Positions 46,620 through 55,909 of a DNA stretch of 64,000 nt are shown one piece after another. The notes below the pieces were generated by a model, which saw nothing but the letters and a program-made list of their open reading frames with translations, was not told the DNA's origin and did not search any database. Made by a program: the position numbers and the translations under genes. This stretch comes from Streptomyces sp. H27-C3 (GTDB lineage Bacteria; Actinomycetota; Actinomycetes; Streptomycetales; Streptomycetaceae), in assembly GCF_030063415.1 (NCBI RefSeq), contig NZ_JASITA010000005.1:62001-126000 (forward strand), in the 5' to 3' direction. How positions within the stretch are numbered: the stretch's first letter is position 1; every line of letters starts with the position of its first letter.

Positions 46620-48052
46620 TGACCACGGCCGGGGAGCCCGCGCCGGTCGACGACGGCAGGGACCCGGACGGCAGGGGCGGGCTGCGCGCGGCCCTGTCCG
46701 GGCTCACCACACGCGGCCGCTCGTTCCTGGCGGCCGGCGTCGCCGCCGCGGTCTGCGCGTACGCCCTGGGCCAGAGCGATCTGCTGCGCGTCGGGCTGCT
46801 CCTCGCCGTGCTGCCGCTGGTGTGCGTGGCCGTGCTCTACCGCACGCGCTACCGGGTCGCGGGGAGCAGGCGCCTCTCGCCGTCGCGCGTCCCGACGGGC
46901 GAGGAGTCACGCGTACATCTACGGATGGACAACGTCTCGCGGCTGCCCACCGGTCTGTTGATGCTCCAGGACCGGGTGCCGTACGTGCTCGGGCCGCGGC
47001 CCCGGTTCGTGCTGGACCGGGTGGAGGCGGGCGGGCAGCGCGAGGTGTCCTACCGGGTCCGCTCCGACCTGCGCGGACGCTATCCGCTGGGCCCGCTGCA
47101 GCTGCGGCTGACCGACCCCTTCGGCATGTGCGAACTGACCCGTTCCTTCAGCGCGTACGACACCCTGACCGTCATCCCGCAGGTCGAGCCGCTGCCCGCG
47201 GTGCGGCTCGCGGGCGAGGCATCGGGGTACGGCGACGGGCGCAACCGTTCGCTGGCGCTGGCCGGCGAGGACGACGTGATCCCGCGCGGCTACCGGCACG
47301 GCGACGACCTGCGGCGGGTGCACTGGCGTTCCACCGCGCGCTACGGCGAGTTGATGGTGCGCCGCGAGGAGCAGCCGCAGCGGGCCAGGTGCACGGTGCT
47401 GCTCGACACCCGGCGGGCCGCCTACCAGGGGGCGGGCCCCGACTCGGCCTTCGAATGGGCGGTGTCGGGGACGGCGTCGGCCTTGGTGCACATGCTCGAA
47501 CGCGGCTTTTCGGTGCGGCTGCTGACCGACACAGGCAATTCGGTACCCGGCGAGGGCGCCGGCGGTTTCGCCGGTGCCACCCAGGAGACGGCCGACTCCG
47601 CCGGGCTGATGATGGACACGCTCGCCGTCGTCGGGCACTCGGACGAGGCCGGTCTGTCCCGGTCCTACGACATGCTGCGCGGCGGGAACGAAGGACTGCT
47701 GGTCGCCTTCTTCGGTGACCTGGACGAGGAGCAGGCCGGGGTGGCGGCGCGGATGCGCCAGCGCGGCGGCGCCGCCGTCGCGTTTGTCCTGGACAGAGCG
47801 ACCTGGGTGCGGGGCCAGGGCAGTGCGGATGCCGGGCAGCCCGACGGACGGGTTCCGGCGCAGGTCCCCGTGGAGATCACGGCGCGGGCCGAGGACCGGG
47901 TCAGACCGCTGCGCGAGGCGGGGTGGACGGTGGTGACCGTGCCACCCGGCGCTGCGCTCGCGGATCTGTGGCGACTGGCGGAGCGACAGCGCGCGGGGTC
48001 GGGGGCGTCCCCATCGGGCGGCGCGGGCGGCACAACTGGGGGTTGGTCATGA
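46619..48052 (+). CDS. DUF58 domain protein
   Basis: A 477-residue protein starting at ATG 46619 (sharing one base with the MoxR stop; GTG 46616 is equally possible). Two N-terminal hydrophobic helices (SFLAAGVAAAVCAYALG and VGLLLAVLPLVCVAVLY) are followed by a beta-rich region and the DUF58 motif PRGYRHGDDLRRVHWRSTARYGELMVRREEQ. A vWA-like tail follows. DUF58 proteins accompany MoxR ATPases and are probable clients or adaptors. A Gly/Ser-rich C-terminus overlaps the next start by 4 bp (ATGA). Confidence 0.9.
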   Translation: MTTAGEPAPVDDGRDPDGRGGLRAALSGLTTRGRSFLAAGVAAAVCAYALGQSDLLRVGLLLAVLPLVCVAVLYRTRYRVAGSRRLSPSRVPTGEESRVHLRMDNVSRLPTGLLMLQDRVPYVLGPRPRFVLDRVEAGGQREVSYRVRSDLRGRYPLGPLQLRLTDPFGMCELTRSFSAYDTLTVIPQVEPLPAVRLAGEASGYGDGRNRSLALAGEDDVIPRGYRHGDDLRRVHWRSTARYGELMVRREEQPQRARCTVLLDTRRAAYQGAGPDSAFEWAVSGTASALVHMLERGFSVRLLTDTGNSVPGEGAGGFAGATQETADSAGLMMDTLAVVGHSDEAGLSRSYDMLRGGNEGLLVAFFGDLDEEQAGVAARMRQRGGAAVAFVLDRATWVRGQGSADAGQPDGRVPAQVPVEITARAEDRVRPLREAGWTVVTVPPGAALADLWRLAERQRAGSGASPSGGAGGTTGGWS

Positions 48053-50475
48053 GCGGTCGCGGAAGACTGACACTCTGCGCCTCGGCGGCCACGCTCATGG
48101 CCGCGGGAGCGTTGCTGCCACTGATCGAGAGTGCTTCCTGGTACCTCCAGGTCGTCCTGCTCGTTTCGGTCCAGGCGGGAGTGGGCGCGATCGCCCGGCG
48201 GGTGCCGCTCGCCCGGGTGCTGACGGTGGTGGTGCAGGCCCTGGTGACGCTGGTGCTGCTCACCATGATGTTCACGATGGACGAGGCGCTCGGCGGTGTG
48301 CTGCCGGGACCCGACGCGTTGAGGGAATTCAACGGGCTGCTGACGACGGGCGCGGATGAGGTCGGGCGGTACGCCATCCCCGCGCCCGCAACCGACGGCA
48401 TCAAGCTGATGCTGGTCGCCGGTGTCGTGCTGATCGCTCTCGCGGTCGACGCGCTCGCCGTGACCTTCCGCAGCGCGGCGCCGGCCGGGCTGCCGCTGCT
48501 CGCGCTCTACTCGGTCGCCGCCGGGCTCTCGCCGGGCGGCGCGGGCTGGGGGTGGTTCCTGCTGGCGGCCTGCGGCTATCTGCTCCTCCTGCTGTCGGAG
48601 GGCCGGGACCGGCTCTCCCAGTGGGGGCGGGTATTCGGCGGCGCGCCGCGTGCGGCAGGCCGGACGGCTGCCGGGCCCGCCCCCACGGGCGGTTCCGCGC
48701 ATGCCCCGGTCCGTACGGGCAGGCGCATCGGTGTGGCCGCACTGGGCATCGCGCTGGTGGTCCCCGCCATGCTGCCCGCGCTGGACGGCGGGCTGTTGAA
48801 CACCGCGGGCTCCGGGGGCGGCGCGGGCACCGGCGGCGGCACCATCTCGGCAGTGAATCCGCTGGTCTCGCTGCAGAACAGCCTGAATGAGCCCGAGGAC
48901 CGCGAAGTGCTGCGGTACCGCACGAACGCGGACCGTACGCAGGACCTGTATCTGCGGATCGTCGCGCTCGACCAGTTCGACGGCGCCGCGTGGAAGTCCT
49001 CGGAACGCCGGATCAACGACGTGCCGGAGCGGCTGCCCAGCCCGCCGGGGCTCAGCCCCGATGTCAGGGCAACCGAGATCAACTCCAATGTCTCGGCCGC
49101 CGGCTGGTACTCCCAGACCTATCTGCCCCTCCCCTATCCGGCGACGAAGGTGGATGTCGACGGTCGCTGGCGCTACGAGCCGACGGGCCGCACTCTCGTG
49201 GGCGACCGGGGCCAGACCACACGCGGTGCCCGGTACTCGGTGAGCAGCCTGATAGTGCAGCCGACCTCCGAACAGCTGTCGGCAGCAGCTCCGGCGCCGT
49301 CGGGGCTGCTCCGCGAGTACACCAAGGTCCCCGACTCCCTGCCGGACGTGGTCAGGTCGACCGCTCTCGATGTGACGCAGGGCGCGGCGAACGACTACGA
49401 GCGGGCCGTCAGGCTCCAGGACTGGTTCGCGGCGGACGGCGGGTTCACCTACGACACGCAAGTGCGGTCGGGCAGCGGAACGGCCGCGATCTCACGTTTC
49501 CTCAGGGACAAGGAAGGCTTCTGCGTCCACTTCGCGTTCTCGATGGCCGCGATGGCCAGGGCCATGGGAATTCCGGCGCGAGTGGCCGTGGGCTTCACGC
49601 CCGGCACCTCGCAGCCGGACGGCAGCATGTCGGTCGGCCTGCGCGATGCGCACGCCTGGCCGGAGTTGTACTTCGAGGGCGTGGGGTGGACTCGGTTCGA
49701 GCCGACGCCGTCCCGCGGCTCGGTGCCGGACTACGCCCGCGCGGACACCCCGTCGGGCCGCGCGTCCGATGCCGCGCGGCCTCGGCCCAGCACCTCGGTC
49801 GCACCCTCGGCGGCGCCCAGCGTCTCCGAGAGCTGCCCCGCGGACCTCAGGAAGCAGGGCGAGTGCGGCGCGACCGCCGCGCAGGGTGGGGCCGGCCCCA
49901 CCGACACGGGGCCCCCGGTCGAGACCGTGATCGGCATTGGGCTGGCCGTCCTGCTCGCGGCGCTGCTGCCTCTGCTGCCGCTGCTGTGGCGGACGCGGGT
50001 CCGTGCGCGACGACTGGGTTCCGGCGGGCGCACCCCTGCGGACGCGGATGCCCGGACGCTGGCCGCCTGGCGTGAGATCACCGATTCGGCGTGGGACTAC
50101 GGCATTGCGCCGGACGAGTCACAGACACCGCGCAAGGCCGCCGCTCGCATCGTGCGGCTCGGCGGCCTCGAAGGCACACCCGCCGAAGCGGTCCACCGGG
50201 TGGCGGGCGCGGTGGAGCAGGTGCTCTACGCGCCGCGACCGCAGGCGCTGAGTGGCCTCGCCGAGGACGCGCAGCGCGTACGGGCGGGTCTGCGGGCCGT
50301 CGTGGGGCGGGTCGCGCGCCTACGGGCAGTGCTCGCACCGCGCTCGGCCGTCCGGGTGGTCTGGGAGCTGTCGGAGCAGTGGAACGCCCTGGTGAACCGC
50401 TGGGGCACGCGCCGCTGGAACCTGGAGCGCTGGCCGCTCGCCCTGCGGCGCCGCCCGTTTCGCCAGCGGGGCTGA
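48049..50475 (+). CDS. TgpA-like membrane transglutaminase
   Basis: An 808-residue membrane protein. The N-terminal ~260 residues contain about six transmembrane helices (LMAAGALLPLIESASWYLQVVLLVSVQAG and on). An extracytoplasmic transglutaminase-like domain follows, with catalytic Cys492 in DKEGFCVHFAFSMAAMARAMGIPARVAVGF and His535 in DAHAWPELYFEGVGWTRFEPTPS. A Pro/Ser-rich linker, another helix (VIGIGLAVLLAALLPLLPLLW) and a C-terminal cytoplasmic domain complete it. Probably modifies or crosslinks cell-surface proteins, powered by MoxR. The ATG at 48049 overlaps the DUF58 stop. Confidence 0.93.
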   Translation: MSGRGRLTLCASAATLMAAGALLPLIESASWYLQVVLLVSVQAGVGAIARRVPLARVLTVVVQALVTLVLLTMMFTMDEALGGVLPGPDALREFNGLLTTGADEVGRYAIPAPATDGIKLMLVAGVVLIALAVDALAVTFRSAAPAGLPLLALYSVAAGLSPGGAGWGWFLLAACGYLLLLLSEGRDRLSQWGRVFGGAPRAAGRTAAGPAPTGGSAHAPVRTGRRIGVAALGIALVVPAMLPALDGGLLNTAGSGGGAGTGGGTISAVNPLVSLQNSLNEPEDREVLRYRTNADRTQDLYLRIVALDQFDGAAWKSSERRINDVPERLPSPPGLSPDVRATEINSNVSAAGWYSQTYLPLPYPATKVDVDGRWRYEPTGRTLVGDRGQTTRGARYSVSSLIVQPTSEQLSAAAPAPSGLLREYTKVPDSLPDVVRSTALDVTQGAANDYERAVRLQDWFAADGGFTYDTQVRSGSGTAAISRFLRDKEGFCVHFAFSMAAMARAMGIPARVAVGFTPGTSQPDGSMSVGLRDAHAWPELYFEGVGWTRFEPTPSRGSVPDYARADTPSGRASDAARPRPSTSVAPSAAPSVSESCPADLRKQGECGATAAQGGAGPTDTGPPVETVIGIGLAVLLAALLPLLPLLWRTRVRARRLGSGGRTPADADARTLAAWREITDSAWDYGIAPDESQTPRKAAARIVRLGGLEGTPAEAVHRVAGAVEQVLYAPRPQALSGLAEDAQRVRAGLRAVVGRVARLRAVLAPRSAVRVVWELSEQWNALVNRWGTRRWNLERWPLALRRRPFRQRG

Positions 50476-50656
50476 GGGGCCCGGTTCCCGGGGCCGGGCC
50501 GGTGTCGGCCGGGTCCGAGCCGGTGCTGACACTGCGAGACCCCGTTCATGAAGTTGGGCGGACCCAGCAGGGGCAGGGGCAGGGCTGCTCGGTAGGGCCG
50601 CGCCGATGTCGGGGTGGCCCACAAGACAGGGGCGGGCCGGGCGTCAGAGGGCATGC

Positions 50657-50692
50657 GTGAGGGGTGACCGTCCTAAGGCGGTCACCCCTCAC
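50657..50692. terminator. Bidirectional terminator between TgpA and DUF3040 genes
   Basis: GTGAGGGGTGACCG (50657-50670) pairs perfectly with 50679-50692 across an 8-nt loop, between convergent genes. The rest of 50476-50734 shows nothing recognisable. Confidence 0.85.
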
Positions 50693-50734
50693 TGGTACTT
50701 CAAGTATGGGATGGTGCTGTGCGGCGGCCGGTTG

Positions 50735-51127
50735 TCACTGACCCTGTTGTTCGTCGCGACGGCGCTGCCATCGCTGCTCGATTCGGCCCATCATCGACCG
50801 GCGCTGCCGAGTCTGGCGGCCGGCCGACGGATCAGAAGCGGGCTGTTCCCCCGGCTTCGGGGCCTTGCGCCAGCCAGTGACCGCGAGTACCGCGCAGCCG
50901 AGCATCACAAGGAAGCCCACCACGCTGACCCAGATCTGCTGTGCGACCATTCCGGCCATGAGGAGCGCGATACCCACCAGGAAGCCAGCGACTGCCTGGT
51001 AGACCCGTCGTCGGGTATACGTACGCAGCCCGCTTCCCTCAAGCGCTGTCGCGAACTTGGGATCTTCGGCGTACAGCGCTCGCTCCATCTGCTCGAGCAT
51101 TCGCTGCTCGTGCTCCGAGAGCGGCAC
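50735..51127 (-). CDS. DUF3040 small membrane protein
   Basis: A 130-residue protein. The signature N-terminus PLSEHEQRMLEQMERALYAEDPKFA is the DUF3040 hallmark, followed by two transmembrane helices (VYQAVAGFLVGIALLMAGMVAQ and WVSVVGFLVMLGCAVLAVTGW) and a polar Arg/Gln-rich tail. GTG 51127 follows GGAGGA. The family is actinobacterial, often near cell-wall genes, and has no established function. The gap 51128-51398 upstream shows no recognised element. Confidence 0.9.
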   Translation of the reverse strand: MPLSEHEQRMLEQMERALYAEDPKFATALEGSGLRTYTRRRVYQAVAGFLVGIALLMAGMVAQQIWVSVVGFLVMLGCAVLAVTGWRKAPKPGEQPASDPSAGRQTRQRRSMMGRIEQRWQRRRDEQQGQ

Positions 51128-51398
51128 GGAGTCCTCCTACTCGTCGGTCGCGGGGGGCGACCGTTTGCGGCCCTTTCAGAATAGGCAGGGAATCGCCCCC
51201 GTGAAACCCGCCCTCTACGCCAAATAACCAATCCGGGCCGCCATGCCGCTCGGCTGCCTGAGGCGTGCATTCCCCATTGGCCGACCCGTCATGCCGGATG
51301 GTGTCCCTCGATCATACGGGGCGAGAGGCCTGATCGGAGGGCCTGTGGCGTACTCCATGCGCTACTGCGTGGCTGATCAGCCCCCGTCGGCGTCCACT

Positions 51399-52169
51399 TC
51401 AGCCCACGTCGGGCTGCCGCTTCTCGCCCAGAACGTGGAGCTGGGTGGCGACGGAGTGGAATGCGGGCAGCTCCGCGACCGCGGCTTCGAGCTTGAGCAG
51501 GGCCTCCTGGGCGCCGGGCTCGGTGTCCACCAGAACCCCTGGTACGAGGTCCGCGAAGACCCGCACACCGTGCACGGAGCCGACCTCGACACCGGCCGCC
51601 CGGGCCAGTTCGGTGAGCTGGTCGGCGGTGAAACGGCGGCCTGCCGGGTCACCCTCGCCCCATCGGCCGGCCGGGTCGGTGAGCGCCTTCCTGGCCTCCG
51701 TGAAGTGCCCGGCGAGCGCCCTCGCGAGGACGGCGCCTCCGAGTCCGGCGGCGAGCAGGCTGAGCGTCCCGCAGGGGCGGAGCGCGTCGACCGCGTTGCG
51801 CAGGCCTTCGGTGGGATCGTCCAGGTATTCGAGGACGCCGTGGCACAGGACGGCGTCGTAGCCCCCGCGCTCGACCACGTCGAACAGGCCGTGGACGTCA
51901 CCCTGCACACCGCGCACCCGCTCTGCCACGCCCGCCTCGGCGGCCCGGCGCTCCAGCGCGAAGAGCGCGTTGGGGCTGGGGTCGACGACGGTGACGCGGT
52001 GGCCGAGGCGAGCGACGGGCACCGCGAAGTTGCCCGTGCCGCCGCCGGTGTCGAGGACGTCAAGGGCGTCCCTCCCGGTCGCCTTGACCCTGCGGTCGAG
52101 GCCGTCCTTGAGGACCTCCCAGACCACAGCGGTACGGAGAGAGGCGCGGGGGCGCATCGGGTCCGACAC
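51399..52169 (-). CDS. SAM-dependent methyltransferase, class I
   Basis: A 256-residue cytoplasmic enzyme. The SAM-binding loop is DVLDTGGGTGNFAVPVARLG, with the acidic ribose-binding residue in VTVVDPSPNALFALE, then GDVHGLFDVVERGGYDAVLCHGVLEYLDDP as motifs II-III. It resembles CmoM/UbiE-type methyltransferases. The C-terminal half is helical and unplaced. The start is GTG 52169. The acceptor is unknown. An overlapping frame over 51377-52747 is a shadow. Confidence 0.88.
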   Translation of the reverse strand: MSDPMRPRASLRTAVVWEVLKDGLDRRVKATGRDALDVLDTGGGTGNFAVPVARLGHRVTVVDPSPNALFALERRAAEAGVAERVRGVQGDVHGLFDVVERGGYDAVLCHGVLEYLDDPTEGLRNAVDALRPCGTLSLLAAGLGGAVLARALAGHFTEARKALTDPAGRWGEGDPAGRRFTADQLTELARAAGVEVGSVHGVRVFADLVPGVLVDTEPGAQEALLKLEAAVAELPAFHSVATQLHVLGEKRQPDVG

Positions 52170-52274
52170 GGCAGTTGACTCCTCGGCGCGGCGCCGCCGC
52201 GGGCGGCGGGGCGGTGAACAGTGCGGGGGCTAAAAGGCCCTGCCCACCCTATTGCCTTCCCGAACCGGTCCGGC

Positions 52275-52811
52275 TCACCCCGCGTCCGGGTGCTCCGCCC
52301 GCTCCGTACGGGGCTGCGGCAACACCGGGTCGAGGACAAGCATCCGCTCAACCAGGCGCAGGAACATGGCAGCGTCACGCAGGAGGTCGTCGGCGTCCCT
52401 GGCGCCCGCTGCTCCCTGTATGCCCGCCTCGGCGCGTGCCCGGCGGCCGGCGCCGGAGGCGAACAGCACGCTCCACTCGAACAGTTCCGGCGCCATCTCC
52501 GGGAGGACCTCCCAGGCACTGCGGATCCGCTGCCGCCTGCGCGGCCCGATCTCCGGACGGCCGCGGGCGGCGAGGACCGCGGCCGCGGTGCGCAGGGCCG
52601 CGAGATGGGCCATGGCGTACCGCTCGTTGGACGTTTCGAGGCCGGCTGCTTCTTCGAGGCCACTGCGGGCCTGGGCGAGCAGGTCGAGGGCGGCGGGCGG
52701 CGCAGTGGCCCTGCGCAACACGGGGTGGACGTCACTCGCCGGGCCATTGGGTGAGGGTGCAGGGCCGGTGACGCGGCGCCGGTTTGCGGCAGCTGCGGAC
52801 GTGCGAGCCAT
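52275..52811 (-). CDS. SAV_6107-type HEPN family protein
   Basis: A 178-residue helical protein. ATG 52811 is preceded by AGGAGG 7-8 nt away. After a basic, Pro-rich N-terminus, helices PAALDLLAQARSGLEEAAGLETSNERYAMAHLAALRTAAAVLAARGRP and IRSAWEVLPEMAPELFEWSVLFASGAGRRARAEAG resemble the HEPN fold. I recall this as the SAV_6107 HEPN family, known mainly from Streptomyces; the canonical R-x4-6-H RNase motif is not evident. It is divergent from the ABC/YhgE operon across a 154-bp gap holding a TetR-type operator, so it might share that regulation. Confidence 0.75.
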   Translation of the reverse strand: MARTSAAAANRRRVTGPAPSPNGPASDVHPVLRRATAPPAALDLLAQARSGLEEAAGLETSNERYAMAHLAALRTAAAVLAARGRPEIGPRRRQRIRSAWEVLPEMAPELFEWSVLFASGAGRRARAEAGIQGAAGARDADDLLRDAAMFLRLVERMLVLDPVLPQPRTERAEHPDAG

Positions 52812-52932
52812 GACGAACCTCCTGTCGTCGTGTGACGGCACTGTGGCCGTATGTGTCCATCGTGAGGGGCACCACTGACAATCGGCCCTGACCTGGCCTT
52901 TTGCCTCGATCGCAGGTTCGAGATACTTTTGC

Positions 52933-52946
52933 ACTGACTGGTCAGT
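52933..52946. promoter_or_regulatory. Perfect palindromic operator, probable TetR target
   Basis: ACTGAC-TG-GTCAGT is an exact inverted repeat with a 2-bp centre, placed 19 bp before the ABC gene start and between two divergent genes. Its size and sequence suit a TetR-family dimer, and a TetR gene ends the operon. An A-rich element TAAAAA (52948-52953) follows it, possibly a -10. Confidence 0.7.
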
Positions 52947-52965
52947 CTAAAAATGGGGAGGGCTC

Positions 52966-53769
52966 ATGGACAGCCCAGCGCACGGGGCAGCTGTGTCCGC
53001 CGACGACTTCGGGCTGAAGGGCCCACGCGGCTGGGCCTTTCGCGGCGTACGCGTCGAGGCGGAGCCCGGCGCACTCGTAGCCGTCGAGGGCCCGTCCGGC
53101 TCCGGCCGCACCTGTCTCCTGCTCGCCCTCACCGGCCGCATGCGCTCCACCGAGGGCCGCGCCGAGGTGGGCGGCCATCACCTGCCCGAGGAACTGGCCG
53201 CCGTACGCCGAATCAGCGCGCTCGGCCCGGTCACCGGTGTCAACGAACTCGATCCCGCCTTCACCGTGGCGGAGCATCTGCGTGAACGTGCCCTGCTGCG
53301 GCGCCGCTACGACGGTTCGCTGCGCGCGCTGCTGCGCCCGCGCGCCGTACGCGCCGCGGAGGCGCAGGCCGGAATCGACGCGGCGCTCGACGCCGCGGGT
53401 CTGGATCTGGCGACGCTCCCCAAGGGACCCCGCACCTCCGTGCGGGACCTGGAGCGGCTGGAGGCGCTGCGTCTGTCCGTCGGTCTTGCGCTGATGAGCC
53501 GCCCCCGGCTGCTCGCCGTGGACGACGTGGACATGAAGCTCTCCGACGCGGAACGCGCGCTGGCCTGGGAGCTGCTGCGCTCGATCACCCGGGAGGGAAC
53601 GACCGTCCTGGCGGTGTGCAGTGAGGCGCCCGACGACGCACTGCGGGTCACCACCGCGGACGACACAGACAACAGCACCGGCGCCGACGCCGACGTCGCT
53701 GCCAAGAGCACCACCGACAACGAAGAAAAGAGGGCGGACGATGCGCTCGCCGAAGCTGGCCGCGCTTGA
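52966..53769 (+). CDS. Degenerate ABC-type ATP-binding protein
   Basis: A 267-residue ABC-fold protein with altered catalytic motifs. Walker A reads GPSGSGRT (residues 42-49), with Arg48 in place of the invariant Lys. The signature region is SVRDLERLEALRLSVGLALMSRP instead of LSGGQ. Walker B is LLAVDDVD, where the usual Glu is Asp. A helical insertion (residues 106-150) is rich in Arg/Ala. It likely binds but poorly hydrolyses ATP. It overlaps the YhgE/Pip gene by 29 bp, so the two probably act together at the membrane. Confidence 0.85.
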   Translation: MDSPAHGAAVSADDFGLKGPRGWAFRGVRVEAEPGALVAVEGPSGSGRTCLLLALTGRMRSTEGRAEVGGHHLPEELAAVRRISALGPVTGVNELDPAFTVAEHLRERALLRRRYDGSLRALLRPRAVRAAEAQAGIDAALDAAGLDLATLPKGPRTSVRDLERLEALRLSVGLALMSRPRLLAVDDVDMKLSDAERALAWELLRSITREGTTVLAVCSEAPDDALRVTTADDTDNSTGADADVAAKSTTDNEEKRADDALAEAGRA

Positions 53770-55909
53770 GCTGAAGCGGTTCGGCAGGGGGAAGCTGCCG
53801 CGCGCCGCGCTCGTCGCTCTCCTGCTGCTTCCGCTGCTGTACGGCGCGCTGTACCTGTGGTCCTTCTGGGACCCGTACGGCAAGCTCGACCGGATACCCG
53901 TCGCGCTCGTCAACGACGACAGGGGCGCCACCGCCGCCGGCAAGAAGATCGCCGCGGGTGACGAGATCACCGGAAAGCTGCGCGACAGCAAGGTCTTCGA
54001 GTGGCACGAGGTGAGCGCCGACGAGGCCGACAAGGGCGTGGAGGACGGCGCGTACTACCTGTCGCTGACCATGCCGTCCGACTTCAGCAAGCGCATCGCG
54101 TCCAGCTCCGGTGACGTTCCCGAGACCAGCGCCCTTCAGGTCCGTACGAACGACGCCAACAACTACATCGTCGGGCAGATCTCCCGGACGGTCTTCTCCG
54201 AAGTGCGGACCGCCGCTTCGAAGAACGCATCCCGTTCGTTCCTCGACAAGATCTTCATCTCCTTCTCCGGCATCCATGACGAGACGGAGAAGGCCGCCAA
54301 GGGTGCCTCCGAACTCGACGGCGGAGTCGGGAAGGCGAAGAAGGGCTCGGGCGAGCTCAAGAGCGGGCTCAACAAGGCCAAGGACAGCACCAAGGCCCTC
54401 GCGGACGGCCAGAAGAACGCCAAGAGGGGCAGCGGTGATCTGGCCCGCGGGGTGACGAAGCTGCACAAGGGCTCCGGCGAGCTGAAGACCGGCACGCGGC
54501 AAGTGGCGGCCGGCACGCAGACGCTCGCCGACAAGGTCAACGGGATCTCGGGCGCGGTCCGCCCGTATCTGCAGGACAACGGGAAGACGGTCGGCGACAC
54601 GGCGCGGCTCGTGGCCGACAGCACACAGGTGGTACGCGACCGGCTCGGCACGCTCGTGGAAAAGGCGCCCGTCGCGGCGGAGGCTTCCCGCGCGGCGGCC
54701 ACCGCACTGCACACCGTCCACACCGCGCGTTGTGTTGACCAGCCCCTCCCGGACCCGGCATGCCCCCAGTTGAAGAAGGCCGACAAGGCCGCGGCGGACG
54801 CCGCCGTGATCTCCGGGGACGTCAACGCGCTCGTCAAGGACCAGGGCACGGACCTCAAGCAGTTGGACAAGGACTTGGCGAAGCTGCAGAAGCAGGCGCG
54901 CGAACTGTCCGTGCGCGCCCCCCACCTGGACGAGGACCTGAACAGCGCCGTCGCCAAGGTCAACGCGCTCAACACCGGTGCCAAGAAGGTCGCGAAGGGC
55001 GCGGCCAAGCTCGACACCGGCCTGGCCACGGCGCGAAACGGCGCCGTCGACCTCGACCGCGGCATCGGCAAGCTCGACACCGGCGCCAGCAGGCTGGACA
55101 CCGGCGTCGGCAAGCTGAAGTCCGGTGCGGGCAAGCTGGACGGCGGCCTGATCAAGCTCTCCGACGGTTCCGGCGAACTGGCCAACGGGCTGCACAAGGG
55201 CGTCGGCAAGATCCCCGACTACGGCAAGAACGACCGCGACGACCGCACCGAAGTGATGGCCGACCCGGTTCAGCTCGCCTCCCAGTCGATGCACCGTGCC
55301 CCCAACTACGGCACAGGATTCGCCCCGTATTTCATCCCGCTGTCCCTGTGGGTCGGCGCGATGGTGGCGTACATGCTGATCCAGCCGCTGAACCGCCGCG
55401 CCCTCGCGGCCGGTGCGTCGGCCTGGCGGATCGCCTTCGCCGGCTGGCTCCCGGTGGCGGCGCTCGGGGTGCTGCAGAGCGCGGCACTGCTGTCCGTACT
55501 GCACTGGGCGCTCGGGCTGCAGATGGAACGGGCCGCGGGGACGGCCGGCTTCCTGGTACTGGTGACGGGCTGCTTCGCGGCGATCGTGCAGTGGCTCAAC
55601 GCCCGCTTCGGCGCGGCGGGCCGAATCCTCGTCCTGGCGGTGCTGATGCTCCAGCTCACCTCTGCGGGCGGCACATACCCCGTACAGACCAGCCCTGACT
55701 TCTTCAACGCCATCCACCCCTTCCTGCCGATGAGTTACGTCGTGGAGGGGCTGCGCAGGCTGATCACGGGCGGTGGCCTGGAACCCGTCTGGACGGGCAG
55801 CGTGGTGCTGCTCGCCTTCACCGCCGGGGCGCTGGCATTGACCGCCGTCTCCGCGCGACGCAAGCAGGTCTGGACGCTGGACCGTCTTCACCCGGACCTC
55901 AGCCTGTGA
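53741..55909 (+). CDS. YhgE/Pip-family membrane protein
   Basis: A 722-residue protein. Its first transmembrane helix (LVALLLLPLLYGALYLWSFWDPYGKLDRIPVALVNDDRG) is the family signature. A large extracytoplasmic region carries many heptad-like repeats of Gly/Ala/Lys/Leu (for example GSGELKSGLNKAKDSTKALADG and LDTGASRLDTGVGKLKSG). About five transmembrane helices follow from residue ~530. Such proteins are linked to phage infection receptors or to type VII-associated export. ATG 53741 has a GAGGG site. Together with the ATPase it may form an ABC-2-like exporter of unknown substrate. Confidence 0.9.
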   Translation: MRSPKLAALELKRFGRGKLPRAALVALLLLPLLYGALYLWSFWDPYGKLDRIPVALVNDDRGATAAGKKIAAGDEITGKLRDSKVFEWHEVSADEADKGVEDGAYYLSLTMPSDFSKRIASSSGDVPETSALQVRTNDANNYIVGQISRTVFSEVRTAASKNASRSFLDKIFISFSGIHDETEKAAKGASELDGGVGKAKKGSGELKSGLNKAKDSTKALADGQKNAKRGSGDLARGVTKLHKGSGELKTGTRQVAAGTQTLADKVNGISGAVRPYLQDNGKTVGDTARLVADSTQVVRDRLGTLVEKAPVAAEASRAAATALHTVHTARCVDQPLPDPACPQLKKADKAAADAAVISGDVNALVKDQGTDLKQLDKDLAKLQKQARELSVRAPHLDEDLNSAVAKVNALNTGAKKVAKGAAKLDTGLATARNGAVDLDRGIGKLDTGASRLDTGVGKLKSGAGKLDGGLIKLSDGSGELANGLHKGVGKIPDYGKNDRDDRTEVMADPVQLASQSMHRAPNYGTGFAPYFIPLSLWVGAMVAYMLIQPLNRRALAAGASAWRIAFAGWLPVAALGVLQSAALLSVLHWALGLQMERAAGTAGFLVLVTGCFAAIVQWLNARFGAAGRILVLAVLMLQLTSAGGTYPVQTSPDFFNAIHPFLPMSYVVEGLRRLITGGGLEPVWTGSVVLLAFTAGALALTAVSARRKQVWTLDRLHPDLSL